IMG/VR virus record: IMGVR_UViG_3300042197_004833
Span: 1 to 45,677 of that record
From: a virus
Length of the DNA stretch: 45,677 nt
Reading direction: 5' to 3' (one strand)
Below, one piece after another: positions 17,963-28,252 of the stretch; positions within the stretch are counted from its first letter, which is position 1; every line of letters starts with the position of its first letter. A model generated the notes under the pieces. The model worked only from the letters and a program-made list of their open reading frames with translations. It was not told where the DNA came from and did not search any database. The position numbers and the translations under genes are program-made.

Positions 17963-18361
17963 ATGGCACGTAAAAAACGTGGCGATGTCCATTATATCAA
18001 TAACAAGGACTTTACTGACGCAATTATCCGCTGCAAAGCAGCTGGAGAACTAGACCCCTTTGTCGTAGACTGTTTTATCTCTTTAGCAAATAGAGCGGTA
18101 GACCGACTCTACTTTAGGGACCCTAGAGACAGGGAAGACTGTATTCAATCTGCAATACTAGACTGCCTAAAATACTGGAAAAGCTTTGACGAGACCAAGT
18201 CTGAGACCCCAAATGCCTTTGCCTATTTTACCCAAATGTGTAAAAATGGCTATGCAAAAGAGTGGAAAAAGATTCACAAAAAGACTGGACTGGAAAAAGA
18301 TGACAAGCTAGAATTCATCTCGTTGGGCTATACTGGGGAAAGTTCAATTTACAGCATTTAG
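17963..18361 (+). CDS. 55: Late transcription sigma factor, T4 gp55-like
   Basis: This 132-residue protein resembles T4 gp55, the minimal sigma factor that directs host RNA polymerase to late promoters. The shared pattern includes YINNKDFTDAIIRCK near the N-terminus (T4: YVNNKELLQAI). It also includes an Asp/Glu-led helix DCIQSAILDCLKYWKSFDE, followed by TPNAFAYFTQMCKNGYAKEW, matching the FDETK...NPHAYITQACFNAFVQ region of gp55. This corresponds to the sigma region 2 core that contacts the -10 element. It is shorter than T4 gp55 (185 residues) and ends ISLGYTGESSIYSI. Its expected target is the AATAAATAAT-type motif found before many genes here, including the very next gene. Confidence 0.8.
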   Translation: MARKKRGDVHYINNKDFTDAIIRCKAAGELDPFVVDCFISLANRAVDRLYFRDPRDREDCIQSAILDCLKYWKSFDETKSETPNAFAYFTQMCKNGYAKEWKKIHKKTGLEKDDKLEFISLGYTGESSIYSI

Positions 18362-18371
18362 TCTGGCCTGC

Positions 18372-18383
18372 TAATAAATAATC
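18372..18383 (+). promoter_or_regulatory. Late-promoter-like element of the tail gene cluster
   Basis: TAATAAATAATC lies 18 nt before ATG 18402 and begins 10 nt after the sigma gene stop. It is one of the best matches to the motif and leads the long virion operon. Confidence 0.6.
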
Positions 18384-18401
18384 TAAATTCGCCTACTCTT
18401 A

Positions 18402-21400
18402 ATGAATGTTCAAAACTTAAGTTTCTTTGATAAGCTGGGTAGAAACTTAAACCTAATACAAAATGCTGAAACTTCCGTTTGGGAGGGCAAGATCTTTTTT
18501 GAAGGCATATCTGCTTATCTTTTTGATAACGAGAACCTTTTTATCCTAGAAAAGGTAGGTGCAAACTACAGGTTTCCTGCCCTAGCAATCGGTCAGAGCC
18601 TAGTCTTTGAATGGGACTCTAACAAGAATCCAGATAGCTTTTTTATCTATGACGTAGTTAAAGACATTACGCTAAACGAGCAGTTTCTCAATAGAGTAGA
18701 GAGTAAAGAGATATCCCATTCTGACCTGGATCCTACCGGTTCAAGTTCTACTCTAGACCTAAAATTTCCTCTACAGTTAAATATTGCATTCAACCCGACT
18801 GACGAGATCAAATACGAAAGAACTTTAAATATTTTTTCAAAAACTGGGTCCACTAAAACCAAGATTGCACAGCTGTATTTTTATGGAGAAGGGGTTGAAG
18901 AGGAGGAAAGATTTAGGGTATGGGCACAGAATTTTGGCATAAAGTTCCTAAAAGAGGACGCAAATATCTTAAAGGATTACGATATTAAAGAGGCCTTTCC
19001 AGATTATAAGCAGCTAAATGCTGCGCGCAAGGAGCTACTAGTAAACAAGGATCAAATTTATCCATACATAGGTACCTATAAAGGCCTTTCAAATTTTATT
19101 AATATCCTAGGCTATCGTGATGTTTTACAGATAAAGGAATACTGGAAAAACGTAAATACCAAGTCTTCTTATTACAATAAGATGCTTATGGTAGATCTTT
19201 CTGACTACTTAGATGATGGAACCATCGATACCTTTGATCTAGTCGATCGTAATCGTAACCTTAAGGAGGGCAAACAGTTTAAAAAGACGGAATTTTTAGC
19301 GTTGGTCTATCAATTTACTCGGGCTACCGATAATTATGACGACGATGGAATTCCTCTTATTGAGCAAACTACTGAGTTTACCGTAAACGAGATATTTTAC
19401 AAGTTAAATCGACTAAACGAAAAGTTAAAGGAGGAATTTTTACCAATAAACGTAAAAATCAAGGACGTAATTGGTGAATTTATCTACTTTCAAAAGCTAA
19501 CCATTAGCTATTGGCCAGACGACACCCGCATCCTAGACTATCAAATAAACGAAAACGTAGCCATTTCTCTATATCCTGGAGAAAATGTAAACCTTACTCT
19601 ACGTGCACTAGATCCATTGTTTAGACAATCGTACCTAAATGGTATAGATTTTGGAGTAGAGCGGATCAACGACTCTGCAAAAAATCCATTTGAGTATGGA
19701 CAGCAATACCTAAGCCGTGCCGAAAATGAGGCAATCTCGCAGTACATTACTACCTATTACGACGAGATACGGAATCAAAGATTTCCTAATCTAAGAAACA
19801 GACTTAGCTGGGAATACGGCGATGATCCACAAAAAGTGATCGGAGCGCCAATTATTCTTACTGCGGCATTTGATAAGTTTACTATATTAGACCTAAAGGG
19901 AGTAAAGCTAGAGGATCTTCTCTCTATTTCTCCCAGCATTGATCCATATTGGACTTTAGAAAACATAGATTTTAAAAATTACTATGAAATTCGCTGGGTA
20001 ATCACAAAGCCTTCGCCAAATCCTTACTTTTTTGAGATACGTGGAAAAACAAAAGACCTTTATCAACTAGCTCATTTTTTGCCCTATGCTGGAAATTATC
20101 GAGTTACTGCCGAGCTCTATGATTTTTACGGTAATGTGAGCGTGTTTAGTCGCTTTGTAACAGTACAGAGCGATATGAAACCGGAAATACTTGCTTACTC
20201 TAGATTAGAGGACAAGTTTGACTACTCGATTCAAAACCTAAATAACGTTCAGTTACAGGATTTTGGTGCATCGCCAATGTATTATCCAAAGGTAAACGTG
20301 CTCAATAATGAGGATGCTGCAGTAAAAATCAATCCCTACAAAAACCTACTAGAATGGATCTCGTTCTACAAAAACAAGTATGGAATGGGGCAAAACCTGT
20401 ATGATGCTGAGCTATACGATGCCGGCTCAAATAGCTATGTAAATTACCTAGACCCAGCACAATCTCACCCTAAGAAACTTTATTGGGGACTGGGAGAAGA
20501 CGATACTCCAGTAAAACTAAAGGACTTTCGAGATATTTCAATAGGCGCACTCTACTGGTTAAGAATAACCGACCTTGTGTATCTTGATGATTTTAATGCC
20601 GGTTTCTATCTTAATAACCCTCAGCCTGGAGCCAGCGTACAAATTTCACTATTTTCTGAGTATGTCATACCTGATTTTACAAGTCTTGCGGAATTAGTGG
20701 AAATACTCAATTCTAGCGACCATCCTGGTGTACGCCTGTTTAATTACGAAATAATAAACGGTAAAAAAGCCGATGCTCAGTACATAATCCATGCGCAAGC
20801 AAAATATTTAAGCAAAGAAATGTACCATATCTTGACCTATCTAGGCGGAGGAAGCCCCAGCCCAATAGGCAGTCCTGGCGGATATGGTGGTACACTAAAA
20901 GGGGACAAGTACACCTTCTTCTTACCAAAAAAGGTTTTTTCTCATGAGCTCATAAATTATCTACAGGCAATCTTTCCAGCGTTTGATGTGGAAACCATGT
21001 TTCTTTTTGCAAAGACCAGCGATGTGATAAGTGGTGCAGTACAGGATCCAAATTTTTGGCAAGACACCAAATATTGGAAATTTACAAACGACGACCAAAC
21101 CGGATATCTGCCAACTACTATTGATCAAAATGCCTTTAATATCAATGACATAAAGCTATTTGAAGAAACTTTCACTGTTCCAGAAAATGGCATTGTATTT
21201 TTTGTGGTAAATAATCTGGACGGTAAGCAAGAATTTGTCTGGAAGCTAACTAACTCCGTTACAGGCGAAGAGGTCATTCGGGTAAGATCTGTTCCGTTCT
21301 TTGTATGGAAATTTAAAGACCTGGGGACCTTTACCTTAACTGTCGATGTTATTGATAACCGTAATACAACCTATACTGCTTCAATCGAAAACTTTATTCG

Positions 21401-21485
21401 AGTTCTTGATAAAAAAGAATATGTTCGAGAAGTAGAACATAGGCTAAACAACAGAAAACTGGCTTTATTAAAGAGCCGAGCTTAA
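18402..21485 (+). CDS. Probable baseplate wedge protein (gpI/gp7-like)
   Basis: This 1027-residue virion protein is about the length of T4 gp7. Around residues 200-250, ARKELLVNKDQIYPYIG...FINILGYRDV resembles the helix-turn segment of P2 gpI-type wedge proteins, where a start helix leads into a Gly-Tyr and an acidic strand. Two immunoglobulin/PKD-like segments follow. One spans about 525-600 (FEIRGKTKDLYQLAHF..., AGNYRVTAELYDFYGNVS) and one about 920-1005 (FVWKLTNSVTGEEVI..., GTFTLTVDVIDNRNTTY). The C-terminus is a charged helix. The position first in a late virion operon supports a baseplate role. Assignment to a specific T4 gene is tentative. Confidence 0.55.
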   Translation: MNVQNLSFFDKLGRNLNLIQNAETSVWEGKIFFEGISAYLFDNENLFILEKVGANYRFPALAIGQSLVFEWDSNKNPDSFFIYDVVKDITLNEQFLNRVESKEISHSDLDPTGSSSTLDLKFPLQLNIAFNPTDEIKYERTLNIFSKTGSTKTKIAQLYFYGEGVEEEERFRVWAQNFGIKFLKEDANILKDYDIKEAFPDYKQLNAARKELLVNKDQIYPYIGTYKGLSNFINILGYRDVLQIKEYWKNVNTKSSYYNKMLMVDLSDYLDDGTIDTFDLVDRNRNLKEGKQFKKTEFLALVYQFTRATDNYDDDGIPLIEQTTEFTVNEIFYKLNRLNEKLKEEFLPINVKIKDVIGEFIYFQKLTISYWPDDTRILDYQINENVAISLYPGENVNLTLRALDPLFRQSYLNGIDFGVERINDSAKNPFEYGQQYLSRAENEAISQYITTYYDEIRNQRFPNLRNRLSWEYGDDPQKVIGAPIILTAAFDKFTILDLKGVKLEDLLSISPSIDPYWTLENIDFKNYYEIRWVITKPSPNPYFFEIRGKTKDLYQLAHFLPYAGNYRVTAELYDFYGNVSVFSRFVTVQSDMKPEILAYSRLEDKFDYSIQNLNNVQLQDFGASPMYYPKVNVLNNEDAAVKINPYKNLLEWISFYKNKYGMGQNLYDAELYDAGSNSYVNYLDPAQSHPKKLYWGLGEDDTPVKLKDFRDISIGALYWLRITDLVYLDDFNAGFYLNNPQPGASVQISLFSEYVIPDFTSLAELVEILNSSDHPGVRLFNYEIINGKKADAQYIIHAQAKYLSKEMYHILTYLGGGSPSPIGSPGGYGGTLKGDKYTFFLPKKVFSHELINYLQAIFPAFDVETMFLFAKTSDVISGAVQDPNFWQDTKYWKFTNDDQTGYLPTTIDQNAFNINDIKLFEETFTVPENGIVFFVVNNLDGKQEFVWKLTNSVTGEEVIRVRSVPFFVWKFKDLGTFTLTVDVIDNRNTTYTASIENFIRVLDKKEYVREVEHRLNNRKLALLKSRA

Positions 21486-21488
21486 AAG

Positions 21489-21500
21489 TAATAAATAAAA
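21489..21500 (+). promoter_or_regulatory. Late-promoter-like element
   Basis: TAATAAATAAAA follows the preceding stop codon and lies 19 nt before ATG 21520. It may add an internal late start within the tail cluster. Confidence 0.45.
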
Positions 21501-21519
21501 TAAAATAATTCAAAAGAAA

Positions 21520-22506
21520 ATGGCATTCCTACCCATTGACCTACCGATTCAAGAAATACTCCTAACTAATTTTGTTACGGATATCGCTACCATTAGCAAT
21601 GCAAATAGTCTTATCCTAAAGGATAAAATAGAAGATATCGTCAACCAGTTAGAAATTGATACAGTTTCCCTATCAATCGGCACTGACAATCCAATAAATT
21701 ATGTTCGAGCCAGCTCTTTCATTATTCAAGACACAGGAATCACTTTCCAGACTGGAACTCCAGTTCAGGTGATTGCCAAGCTCGAAAAAAACGTAAATAC
21801 TGAGTCAGTATTCACGGTAGACAATATCAATGTTAACCTTTTGGCTGACTTAGAAACCGTCTCAGTTAATAGTTTGACCATCAACAATGATGTGACAATC
21901 GACGGACCTGCCGTAGTTACCTCTTCTCTTGAATGTACAGGAGCAATGATTGATTCTAAAGAAACGGTTACTTTGCCTCTTACTCTAGCGATTAGCGGCA
22001 CCGAGGCTGAGGCAACTCTTACCTTAACATCCGCATCAAAAAGGCACATCTTTGTAAGATTTGATGCAGTTACTGCTCCTGCTCTAAACTACGTATATGA
22101 TGGTTCTGGAGGATTTGGTTCAGTTACAGATTTCATCATCTATATTGATTTTGATGCAAATAACCCTCCTGCGCAAAACACGACCTTTACCATTCACCTA
22201 GTGGATATTAGAGAGGACGTTACCTTTACCAGTATTTTGACTGAGATAAACAATAATGCGATTAACACTAAGATCCAGGCTGGACTAAATCAGAGCGTAA
22301 CTCCCACGCCAACCGCAATCATATTGCATAATGGCGGAACCTCTAATTTAGGAATCAATCTAAACAGTATAAATGCTGCAAGCCAGGTGTTGCTAAGTAA
22401 TGCTCACTCCTACTATGGACACAGTCTTACTGTCACCTATATCTTAGATGAAAATACCGATGACCGTCTTATCGTGAACAACACGGTAGGATTAGAGTTC
22501 TTTTAA
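21520..22506 (+). CDS. Beta-rich virion protein, 328 residues
   Basis: I cannot assign a family. The first 100 residues are mixed helical (LPIQEILLTNFVTDIATI). From about 100 there are repeating short strands (LETVSVNSLTINNDVTIDGP) of the type seen in fibre shafts. Then comes a Thr/Ala-rich region and a C-terminal beta domain ending NNTVGLEFF. There is no signal peptide and no cysteine pattern. It lies between the wedge-like protein and further tail proteins, so a structural or short-fibre role is likely. Gene order loosely resembles the T4 7-8-9 region, but I see no real sequence similarity. Confidence 0.6.
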   Translation: MAFLPIDLPIQEILLTNFVTDIATISNANSLILKDKIEDIVNQLEIDTVSLSIGTDNPINYVRASSFIIQDTGITFQTGTPVQVIAKLEKNVNTESVFTVDNINVNLLADLETVSVNSLTINNDVTIDGPAVVTSSLECTGAMIDSKETVTLPLTLAISGTEAEATLTLTSASKRHIFVRFDAVTAPALNYVYDGSGGFGSVTDFIIYIDFDANNPPAQNTTFTIHLVDIREDVTFTSILTEINNNAINTKIQAGLNQSVTPTPTAIILHNGGTSNLGINLNSINAASQVLLSNAHSYYGHSLTVTYILDENTDDRLIVNNTVGLEFF

Positions 22507-22530
22507 TCCCAAAAAATAAAAATTGGATAG

Positions 22531-24633
22531 ATGGCAGTTACTCCACTAATAAAACCAGTACAAGACAAGAAGGGCATTTTTTACAACTTTCAAAGTGCGC
22601 TAGAGGACATTAATATTACCTTAAGCAACAGCGAAAACGCGGTAAGATTTTCAAAGTTTGCCCTCTTAAGAATTCCAGAAGTCGGCACACCAAATACCCT
22701 TGCAACCGACAATAAAATCCAATTTTTAGCCCAAGGCGAGACCCCACTAATTGATGGACTAAACCCCAACAATAACATAAATCTGGCACAAAGTTTTCAA
22801 AATTACGCTCTTAACTTTGAGTCTCTGCTCTTGAGCAGATCTCAATACAAGAGAGAAGAAAAGCTAACCGTTTCTGAAAGGGTATTTTGGAAATGGTTAA
22901 AGGAGCTTGGCGCCATTCGCTTTCAGGATGCAAATGCTCTTGAGAAAAATACCACTGTTCTTGGAAATGAGGCCAGGTTCGTAGAAAAACCCGAAACCAA
23001 TTCCACTTACAAAAAAGTGGTAAAGTATATTGCAGACATTGATGTAGTAAATTCTATTAAATCAAAGGATAATTCCTATACTGAGATCTATATTCACGTA
23101 CCTACAAATGTCGGTACCACACCTCACGTGCTCTTTAAATCAGTAACAGATGCCAACTACTATCCTAATATGGTCGTTGCGAATACTGCGGCTGATCCAC
23201 TAAATATCGAGTATCTAGCCGGTAGAAAATACAATGAGACTCATCCATTTGGTCTTTCAATGAAGGCTTTCTATGACCTGGATGACAATAGCGTACTTGC
23301 TCAAATAAAAAATAGTATCAGTGGCACCTACGCTTCAGGAAATTGGTTTACCCAAACTATTCGTAATTCTTACTACACTGATAATTACAATAGTACCGGC
23401 GTCTATAATGTTGCCGCAGATCAAGTAATCAATAAGCAGCAGGGACTATACAATGTTGAATATTTAAGAACACAATTAGATGGAATTTCGTTAGACTTTG
23501 ATTTAGCAAATTACAAGCTGGCTAGCGAAAATCCTGAAATTAAAGTATTTTCACAGTTCAATGACTATGTCGCAAACCGTGATTTTGAATTCAATGTGAT
23601 CCTAGTATACTATGATACATATGATCCAAATAATGTTGATGCAAATGGAGCGCCATTGGATTTTAGAACAAACCTCTATGGAGTCCTGTTTTTAGATAGC
23701 ATTCAACAGAGCGGTCTAGAGTTTCAGATACCAACCATACAAAAATACAAGCCAGATCCTCTACAAAAGGTAAATGGAAACGCGTTTTCCTTTAAGATGA
23801 ATCTAAAGCTAGATACGTCAATCGAAAACGTTCTAGTAGAAAAATCGATCAATGACTACTCTACTTTTTCGTTAGAGCTCTTTACTGATGTTCTTACTCA
23901 ATTTAAGCAGTTACAGACAAAATACAATGATAAATTACTTGAGTTAGAGCAATTGAGACAAGATGTAGAAGGATTAAAGGATTTGCTCTTGAATAATGAA
24001 GATCAATCTGAACTAAAAATACGAGTTTCAAACCTAGAGACCTCATTGGCTGCTAATTCTGCAATCTTTGACAATACTAATTCTCTAGTAAACATGATAA
24101 CCAATGTTAACGAAAAAGTAGACTCAATCATTAGCGGAGACACAAATGTCGTGGTTTCGTATGATACTAATGCTATTCGACCTGGTCCAGGAATAGGACT
24201 CGACCGTCGAACCCCAAATAGAGTTAGAGTACTAAACCTTAACCAAAACTACAACGTATCCGACAATACGCTAACCAATGTTTTTTCAAACAACGTAATC
24301 ACTCTTTTTCCTTTTACCAATTATGTTGTTCACCAAAACAGTGGAAACCAAATAGTGTTAGTTAGAGACCTGCAGATTTTCATTGATGATACTACAACTC
24401 GTTGGACAAAAGGTCAAACGTTAAGATTAGTGTTTGATGATGAGCTTGTTCCTGACGTGTATGACGTAAAAATCTACACAGATGCTGCAAATCGAGCAAA
24501 TACTGGAGTGTATGGAGTAAACATTGGAATTTTGAATGACCTGGATTTTACACCTTCGACTAACACGCCTATTCTTGATATAGTGTGCCTAGACGAAAAC
24601 CTCTTTACTTTTAGAATCGATAAAATAAGATAA
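22531..24633 (+). CDS. Tail/baseplate-associated virion protein with coiled coil, 700 residues
   Basis: This is an unrecognised structural protein. Residues 100-150 contain SERVFWKWLKELGAIRFQDA, an amphipathic aromatic helix typical of proteins embedded in a wedge. The middle is Asn/Tyr-rich beta structure. About 450-495 is a heptad coiled coil (QLQTKYNDKLLELEQLRQDV), suggesting trimerisation, followed by a beta-rich C-terminal domain. It starts 24 nt after the previous gene with an A-rich leader and ends 7 nt before the next. Its neighbours suggest a baseplate or fibre-attachment role. Confidence 0.6.
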   Translation: MAVTPLIKPVQDKKGIFYNFQSALEDINITLSNSENAVRFSKFALLRIPEVGTPNTLATDNKIQFLAQGETPLIDGLNPNNNINLAQSFQNYALNFESLLLSRSQYKREEKLTVSERVFWKWLKELGAIRFQDANALEKNTTVLGNEARFVEKPETNSTYKKVVKYIADIDVVNSIKSKDNSYTEIYIHVPTNVGTTPHVLFKSVTDANYYPNMVVANTAADPLNIEYLAGRKYNETHPFGLSMKAFYDLDDNSVLAQIKNSISGTYASGNWFTQTIRNSYYTDNYNSTGVYNVAADQVINKQQGLYNVEYLRTQLDGISLDFDLANYKLASENPEIKVFSQFNDYVANRDFEFNVILVYYDTYDPNNVDANGAPLDFRTNLYGVLFLDSIQQSGLEFQIPTIQKYKPDPLQKVNGNAFSFKMNLKLDTSIENVLVEKSINDYSTFSLELFTDVLTQFKQLQTKYNDKLLELEQLRQDVEGLKDLLLNNEDQSELKIRVSNLETSLAANSAIFDNTNSLVNMITNVNEKVDSIISGDTNVVVSYDTNAIRPGPGIGLDRRTPNRVRVLNLNQNYNVSDNTLTNVFSNNVITLFPFTNYVVHQNSGNQIVLVRDLQIFIDDTTTRWTKGQTLRLVFDDELVPDVYDVKIYTDAANRANTGVYGVNIGILNDLDFTPSTNTPILDIVCLDENLFTFRIDKIR

Positions 24634-24640
24634 GAAATAG

Positions 24641-27600
24641 ATGGAAGTTAAACACACACTATCCGACGTATTAAAGAGACTAGTTGTCGATATCGATAAC
24701 ATGAATTCTTTCTTATACAGTCTTGAAAATATTCTTGAATCTAAATCCGAGAATGTTAGCGTTAACCAAACAAAAGCAGACGGTAGCGCCGTTTCAATAA
24801 ACGTACCATCGTTTGGCTATCTAAAAGGAAAGATCGAGGACATTAACAATCGATTTGATACTCTACTCTCTACCAATGCCGACGTGATTGGAATCAAATC
24901 GTCAAATGGAGAAGTAAGAAAATTTGAGTTAAAAAAGACATCTCAACTCTTAACCGATCTTGAAAATATACAAAATTCCAGTATTACTCTACCTACCGAG
25001 TTTGGAGTGAAAAACAACTGGTTTTTTGAGTCTTTCTTAAATCCTCTGTTATATGTTAACCTAGACATTGCAAATATCTTAACCGACGATATTGATTCAT
25101 TTGTAGTAAAAAGAATCATCGTTAATTCAGTTAACAATGACGATACTGCTGCATTTTTTGATGCCAATTATAAAGGCAGAAACGATATCTCGCTAGATTC
25201 TCTAAAGCTTGACCTAGACGATAATGCAATCAGCTACTTTGAGGACGATAACGTGGTTGATGTAGAAACTGCAGTAAACCGTTTCAGGGGATCATTTGAT
25301 GTGCTTCGAATACTGGAGGAAGAAACTACCCAAACCTTAAATAATCAAACCACTACACAAGTTCGTAGAAGATATAAGCTAAGCACGTTGACATATACCG
25401 ACGCCTTGTCTGGCGTAAAAAACAGCAAGATTTTAGCTGAGGGAGATATTTTAATCACACTTAACGATTCTGAGTACAGAGTCCTATCTGTAAACAAAAC
25501 TGATACTGAAGTTGTGCTTGAAAGAATATTTGGATTGGATCCGATTACGATTGGTGCCAATATATTGAGAATCAAGCCGCTACCGTATCGCTTTCCTCAA
25601 TTGCAAGTAAACGTAGGATTCAATGAACGCCAAGTACTCTTTATTAGACCGATCAGTAAAGCTAAAAACTTAACCATTGATGATTTTTCAAATGGAGTAG
25701 CAGTCTATACTAACGAGTTAACGATTCCCTTAACCGATAATACTACGGCAACTCTTGCCTCCTACTATACTGATTTTGTTTCGGACTTTGGACTAATCTT
25801 TTTAAACATGGCCAAGGAAAAGAAGGTACCTTCAATTCTAGGTCAAGTTCCATTAGCGCCAACGTTATCTGCTGCAAATTTCAATGTAGTTCAGGTAGAC
25901 CAACACATCCAGGACGATGAAAACACAGTAAAGGTTTCAAATTCGGCAAAAGAAAAGGCTTCGCTAGAAAAAGAGATTCAGGAGCTAAATAAACAGATCG
26001 ATGATATAAAAGCAAACATCACAACTGTTTCAAAAACTCAGCAAGAATCAAAAAGATTAGAGAAAAAACTTTCAGAGGTCCAGAAAACTAGGGACGAAAA
26101 AACGGTGACGCTATCCACAGTGGTCACCAATTTAACCCTTCAGTTATCTACTACTCCTCAATTCATAAACTCTAGAAAATATGCAGTTCGAGGATTTTGG
26201 CAAATTCCTGAGCCAGTTTCTACTGAATATGGTGCACAAAAAATAGTGCAGTTCAAATATCGATATCGCTACTTAAATCCCAATGGAAACCAGGCAAAGG
26301 CCAACCAGCTTGATTTTGTTGAGGCAGACGGCACAAAAAGATCTGCCACCTTTTCTCCATGGACAGAGGAATACACCAAGCCTAGGATTAAATCCCTAAA
26401 CCCTACCACTGGATTATACGAGTGGGACGATGAAAACGTCAGCGATGCAGATTCAGTAAATTCAAATCAGCTCAGCATTGCTATTCGTAAGGGAGAAATA
26501 GTTGAAATCCAGATAAAATCTCTGTCTGAGGCAGGCTGGCCAGAAAATCCAGTCGAGTCAGAGTGGTCTACCTCAGTACAAGTCCCTTTTCCAGAAAATA
26601 TTAGTTCGCAGGAAGAGTCGATAATTGTTTCGCAAAAAGCCTTTGCTGACAAGACAAAAATAGATTTTGAAAGAAGCCTGATTGCCAGAGGATTAGACAC
26701 TCACTTGGCAAATCAATTTACTACTGGTGACAAGTTTTTTGCGCATAAGGCTGACGATATTTCAAGCGGATTTTTTACTAATGAAGGAAACGTTATCAAT
26801 TTGTATGAACAGCTAAAGACTCTTAAGACCGCGCTAGATGGAATTCAACAGTCATTATCTAACGAGGCTGGAGTAATAAAAGTGTCAGTAATTGATCCTG
26901 CTGGAACATCAATCGATGTTGCAAATGGCGACACCGTTAGCCTTTTTGCTGGATATTACAAGGATCAGATAAAAGACACTACTGGTGGAACTACTGTATA
27001 CCGCGAAGGAAAAATAATAACTAAGCAGTATATAGTTTCGATTCAAAATACCGCTACTACCCAGCTTGAACTCATTTCGCTGCTCTTTGGTGGAATGTCT
27101 GAGCTAGCAAACACCTCCGATCCAGTTGCGTATCCGTCCGACGATTACCACGTAAACCGCAGATATGATCAGGTGCCTATTTCTGTAACTCAAAATGTTG
27201 TTCCAGTGATTGGATCCTTTAATCAAGCGCCAAGCTCACAGTCTGGCCAAGTAAAAAGCCAATATATTAATTCTAGGATAAGAAACTATGGACTTTCAGA
27301 GGAAATGTATTTTCAACAAAACTTGGATTTAGCAACTGTTACTGAAACTGGAGAGCCATATACATTAAATACTAATTATGCAACTGGTTCTGCTTCAGCG
27401 TATTTCGGTCAAACCATAAGCGGCACTAATGCGCCTTTTAATTGGGGACACTATTTACCGTATGCACCACAGTATGCTGTTCCAGGATCATCCACTGATT
27501 CTAGAGTATGGAATGGTACAACCAGTGCAGCCAGCACCGGTCAAGGAGGAGGCCGACTTACTGAATTTTGCATAAGTAGACAACACCCACACATAAGTAC

Positions 27601-28249
27601 GTTAGGCGCAAGTTATGCATACAGCGTCGCAAACATGGTGGCATTTTTTAGACCTGTATTTAATTCAGCGTCGCCGGCGGTAGCTGCAACTACTCAAAAA
27701 TTGTTACCTTTTGCACATGCACTACATTTTGAAACTTCTGTTTCAGATGATGAAAATATTTTTGGAGTAAAATATTATGCACAGGCGGCTAGAGTTACTC
27801 CAGTATCTTCTGAAGGAGTAGCAGTTAGCTCGAGAAACGATTCGCACTATCCTATTAAATTAGGTTTTACTGCAAATGACGAATATCTAATTGGTAAGTA
27901 TACGTGTGGCGCATATCTTTACATGTCCCCACAGAATTATCAAGCGGCTTCCGTTGAGGGTAATTTCCCAGCTAGATCGACAAAAAGTGTTAAATTTGGT
28001 GCGGAAAACGCAATTAATATTCCAGTTATTTTTCAATACAGATGCTCAGATCAGATCGGAAAAATCGGCGGACATCGCCTGACTGGCGACATCAATAATG
28101 TCAAATACACCAAAAAAATAGGAATTGATATTATACTTAAAGACGATTCGCCTTTTTCATTTGACATAGAGGTAAGTGCGCAATATAACAAAGAAACTTC
28201 ACTTGATGCTCCACTAGTTCAGGCAAGAGGAAATACTACTACTTTTTAA
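24641..28249 (+). CDS. Large tail protein with coiled coil and fibronectin-like region, 1202 residues
   Basis: The N-terminus is helical (LSDVLKRLVVDIDNMNSFLY). About 437-490 is a strong coiled coil (LEKEIQELNKQIDDIKANI). About 505-650 has fibronectin type III-like features (VRGFWQIPEPVSTEYG, FKYRYRYLN, EWSTSVQVPFP). From about 880 to the end is a Ser/Thr/Asn-rich beta domain with GQGGGRLTEF and HYPIKLGFTANDEYLIG, probably a surface-exposed tip. I recognise no catalytic motif. Located among the baseplate genes, it could be a fibre or connector. The nucleotide text of the C-terminal third looks more AT-rich than the rest, consistent with swapping of the exposed domain. Confidence 0.6.
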   Translation: MEVKHTLSDVLKRLVVDIDNMNSFLYSLENILESKSENVSVNQTKADGSAVSINVPSFGYLKGKIEDINNRFDTLLSTNADVIGIKSSNGEVRKFELKKTSQLLTDLENIQNSSITLPTEFGVKNNWFFESFLNPLLYVNLDIANILTDDIDSFVVKRIIVNSVNNDDTAAFFDANYKGRNDISLDSLKLDLDDNAISYFEDDNVVDVETAVNRFRGSFDVLRILEEETTQTLNNQTTTQVRRRYKLSTLTYTDALSGVKNSKILAEGDILITLNDSEYRVLSVNKTDTEVVLERIFGLDPITIGANILRIKPLPYRFPQLQVNVGFNERQVLFIRPISKAKNLTIDDFSNGVAVYTNELTIPLTDNTTATLASYYTDFVSDFGLIFLNMAKEKKVPSILGQVPLAPTLSAANFNVVQVDQHIQDDENTVKVSNSAKEKASLEKEIQELNKQIDDIKANITTVSKTQQESKRLEKKLSEVQKTRDEKTVTLSTVVTNLTLQLSTTPQFINSRKYAVRGFWQIPEPVSTEYGAQKIVQFKYRYRYLNPNGNQAKANQLDFVEADGTKRSATFSPWTEEYTKPRIKSLNPTTGLYEWDDENVSDADSVNSNQLSIAIRKGEIVEIQIKSLSEAGWPENPVESEWSTSVQVPFPENISSQEESIIVSQKAFADKTKIDFERSLIARGLDTHLANQFTTGDKFFAHKADDISSGFFTNEGNVINLYEQLKTLKTALDGIQQSLSNEAGVIKVSVIDPAGTSIDVANGDTVSLFAGYYKDQIKDTTGGTTVYREGKIITKQYIVSIQNTATTQLELISLLFGGMSELANTSDPVAYPSDDYHVNRRYDQVPISVTQNVVPVIGSFNQAPSSQSGQVKSQYINSRIRNYGLSEEMYFQQNLDLATVTETGEPYTLNTNYATGSASAYFGQTISGTNAPFNWGHYLPYAPQYAVPGSSTDSRVWNGTTSAASTGQGGGRLTEFCISRQHPHISTLGASYAYSVANMVAFFRPVFNSASPAVAATTQKLLPFAHALHFETSVSDDENIFGVKYYAQAARVTPVSSEGVAVSSRNDSHYPIKLGFTANDEYLIGKYTCGAYLYMSPQNYQAASVEGNFPARSTKSVKFGAENAINIPVIFQYRCSDQIGKIGGHRLTGDINNVKYTKKIGIDIILKDDSPFSFDIEVSAQYNKETSLDAPLVQARGNTTTF

Positions 28250-28252
28250 TAG

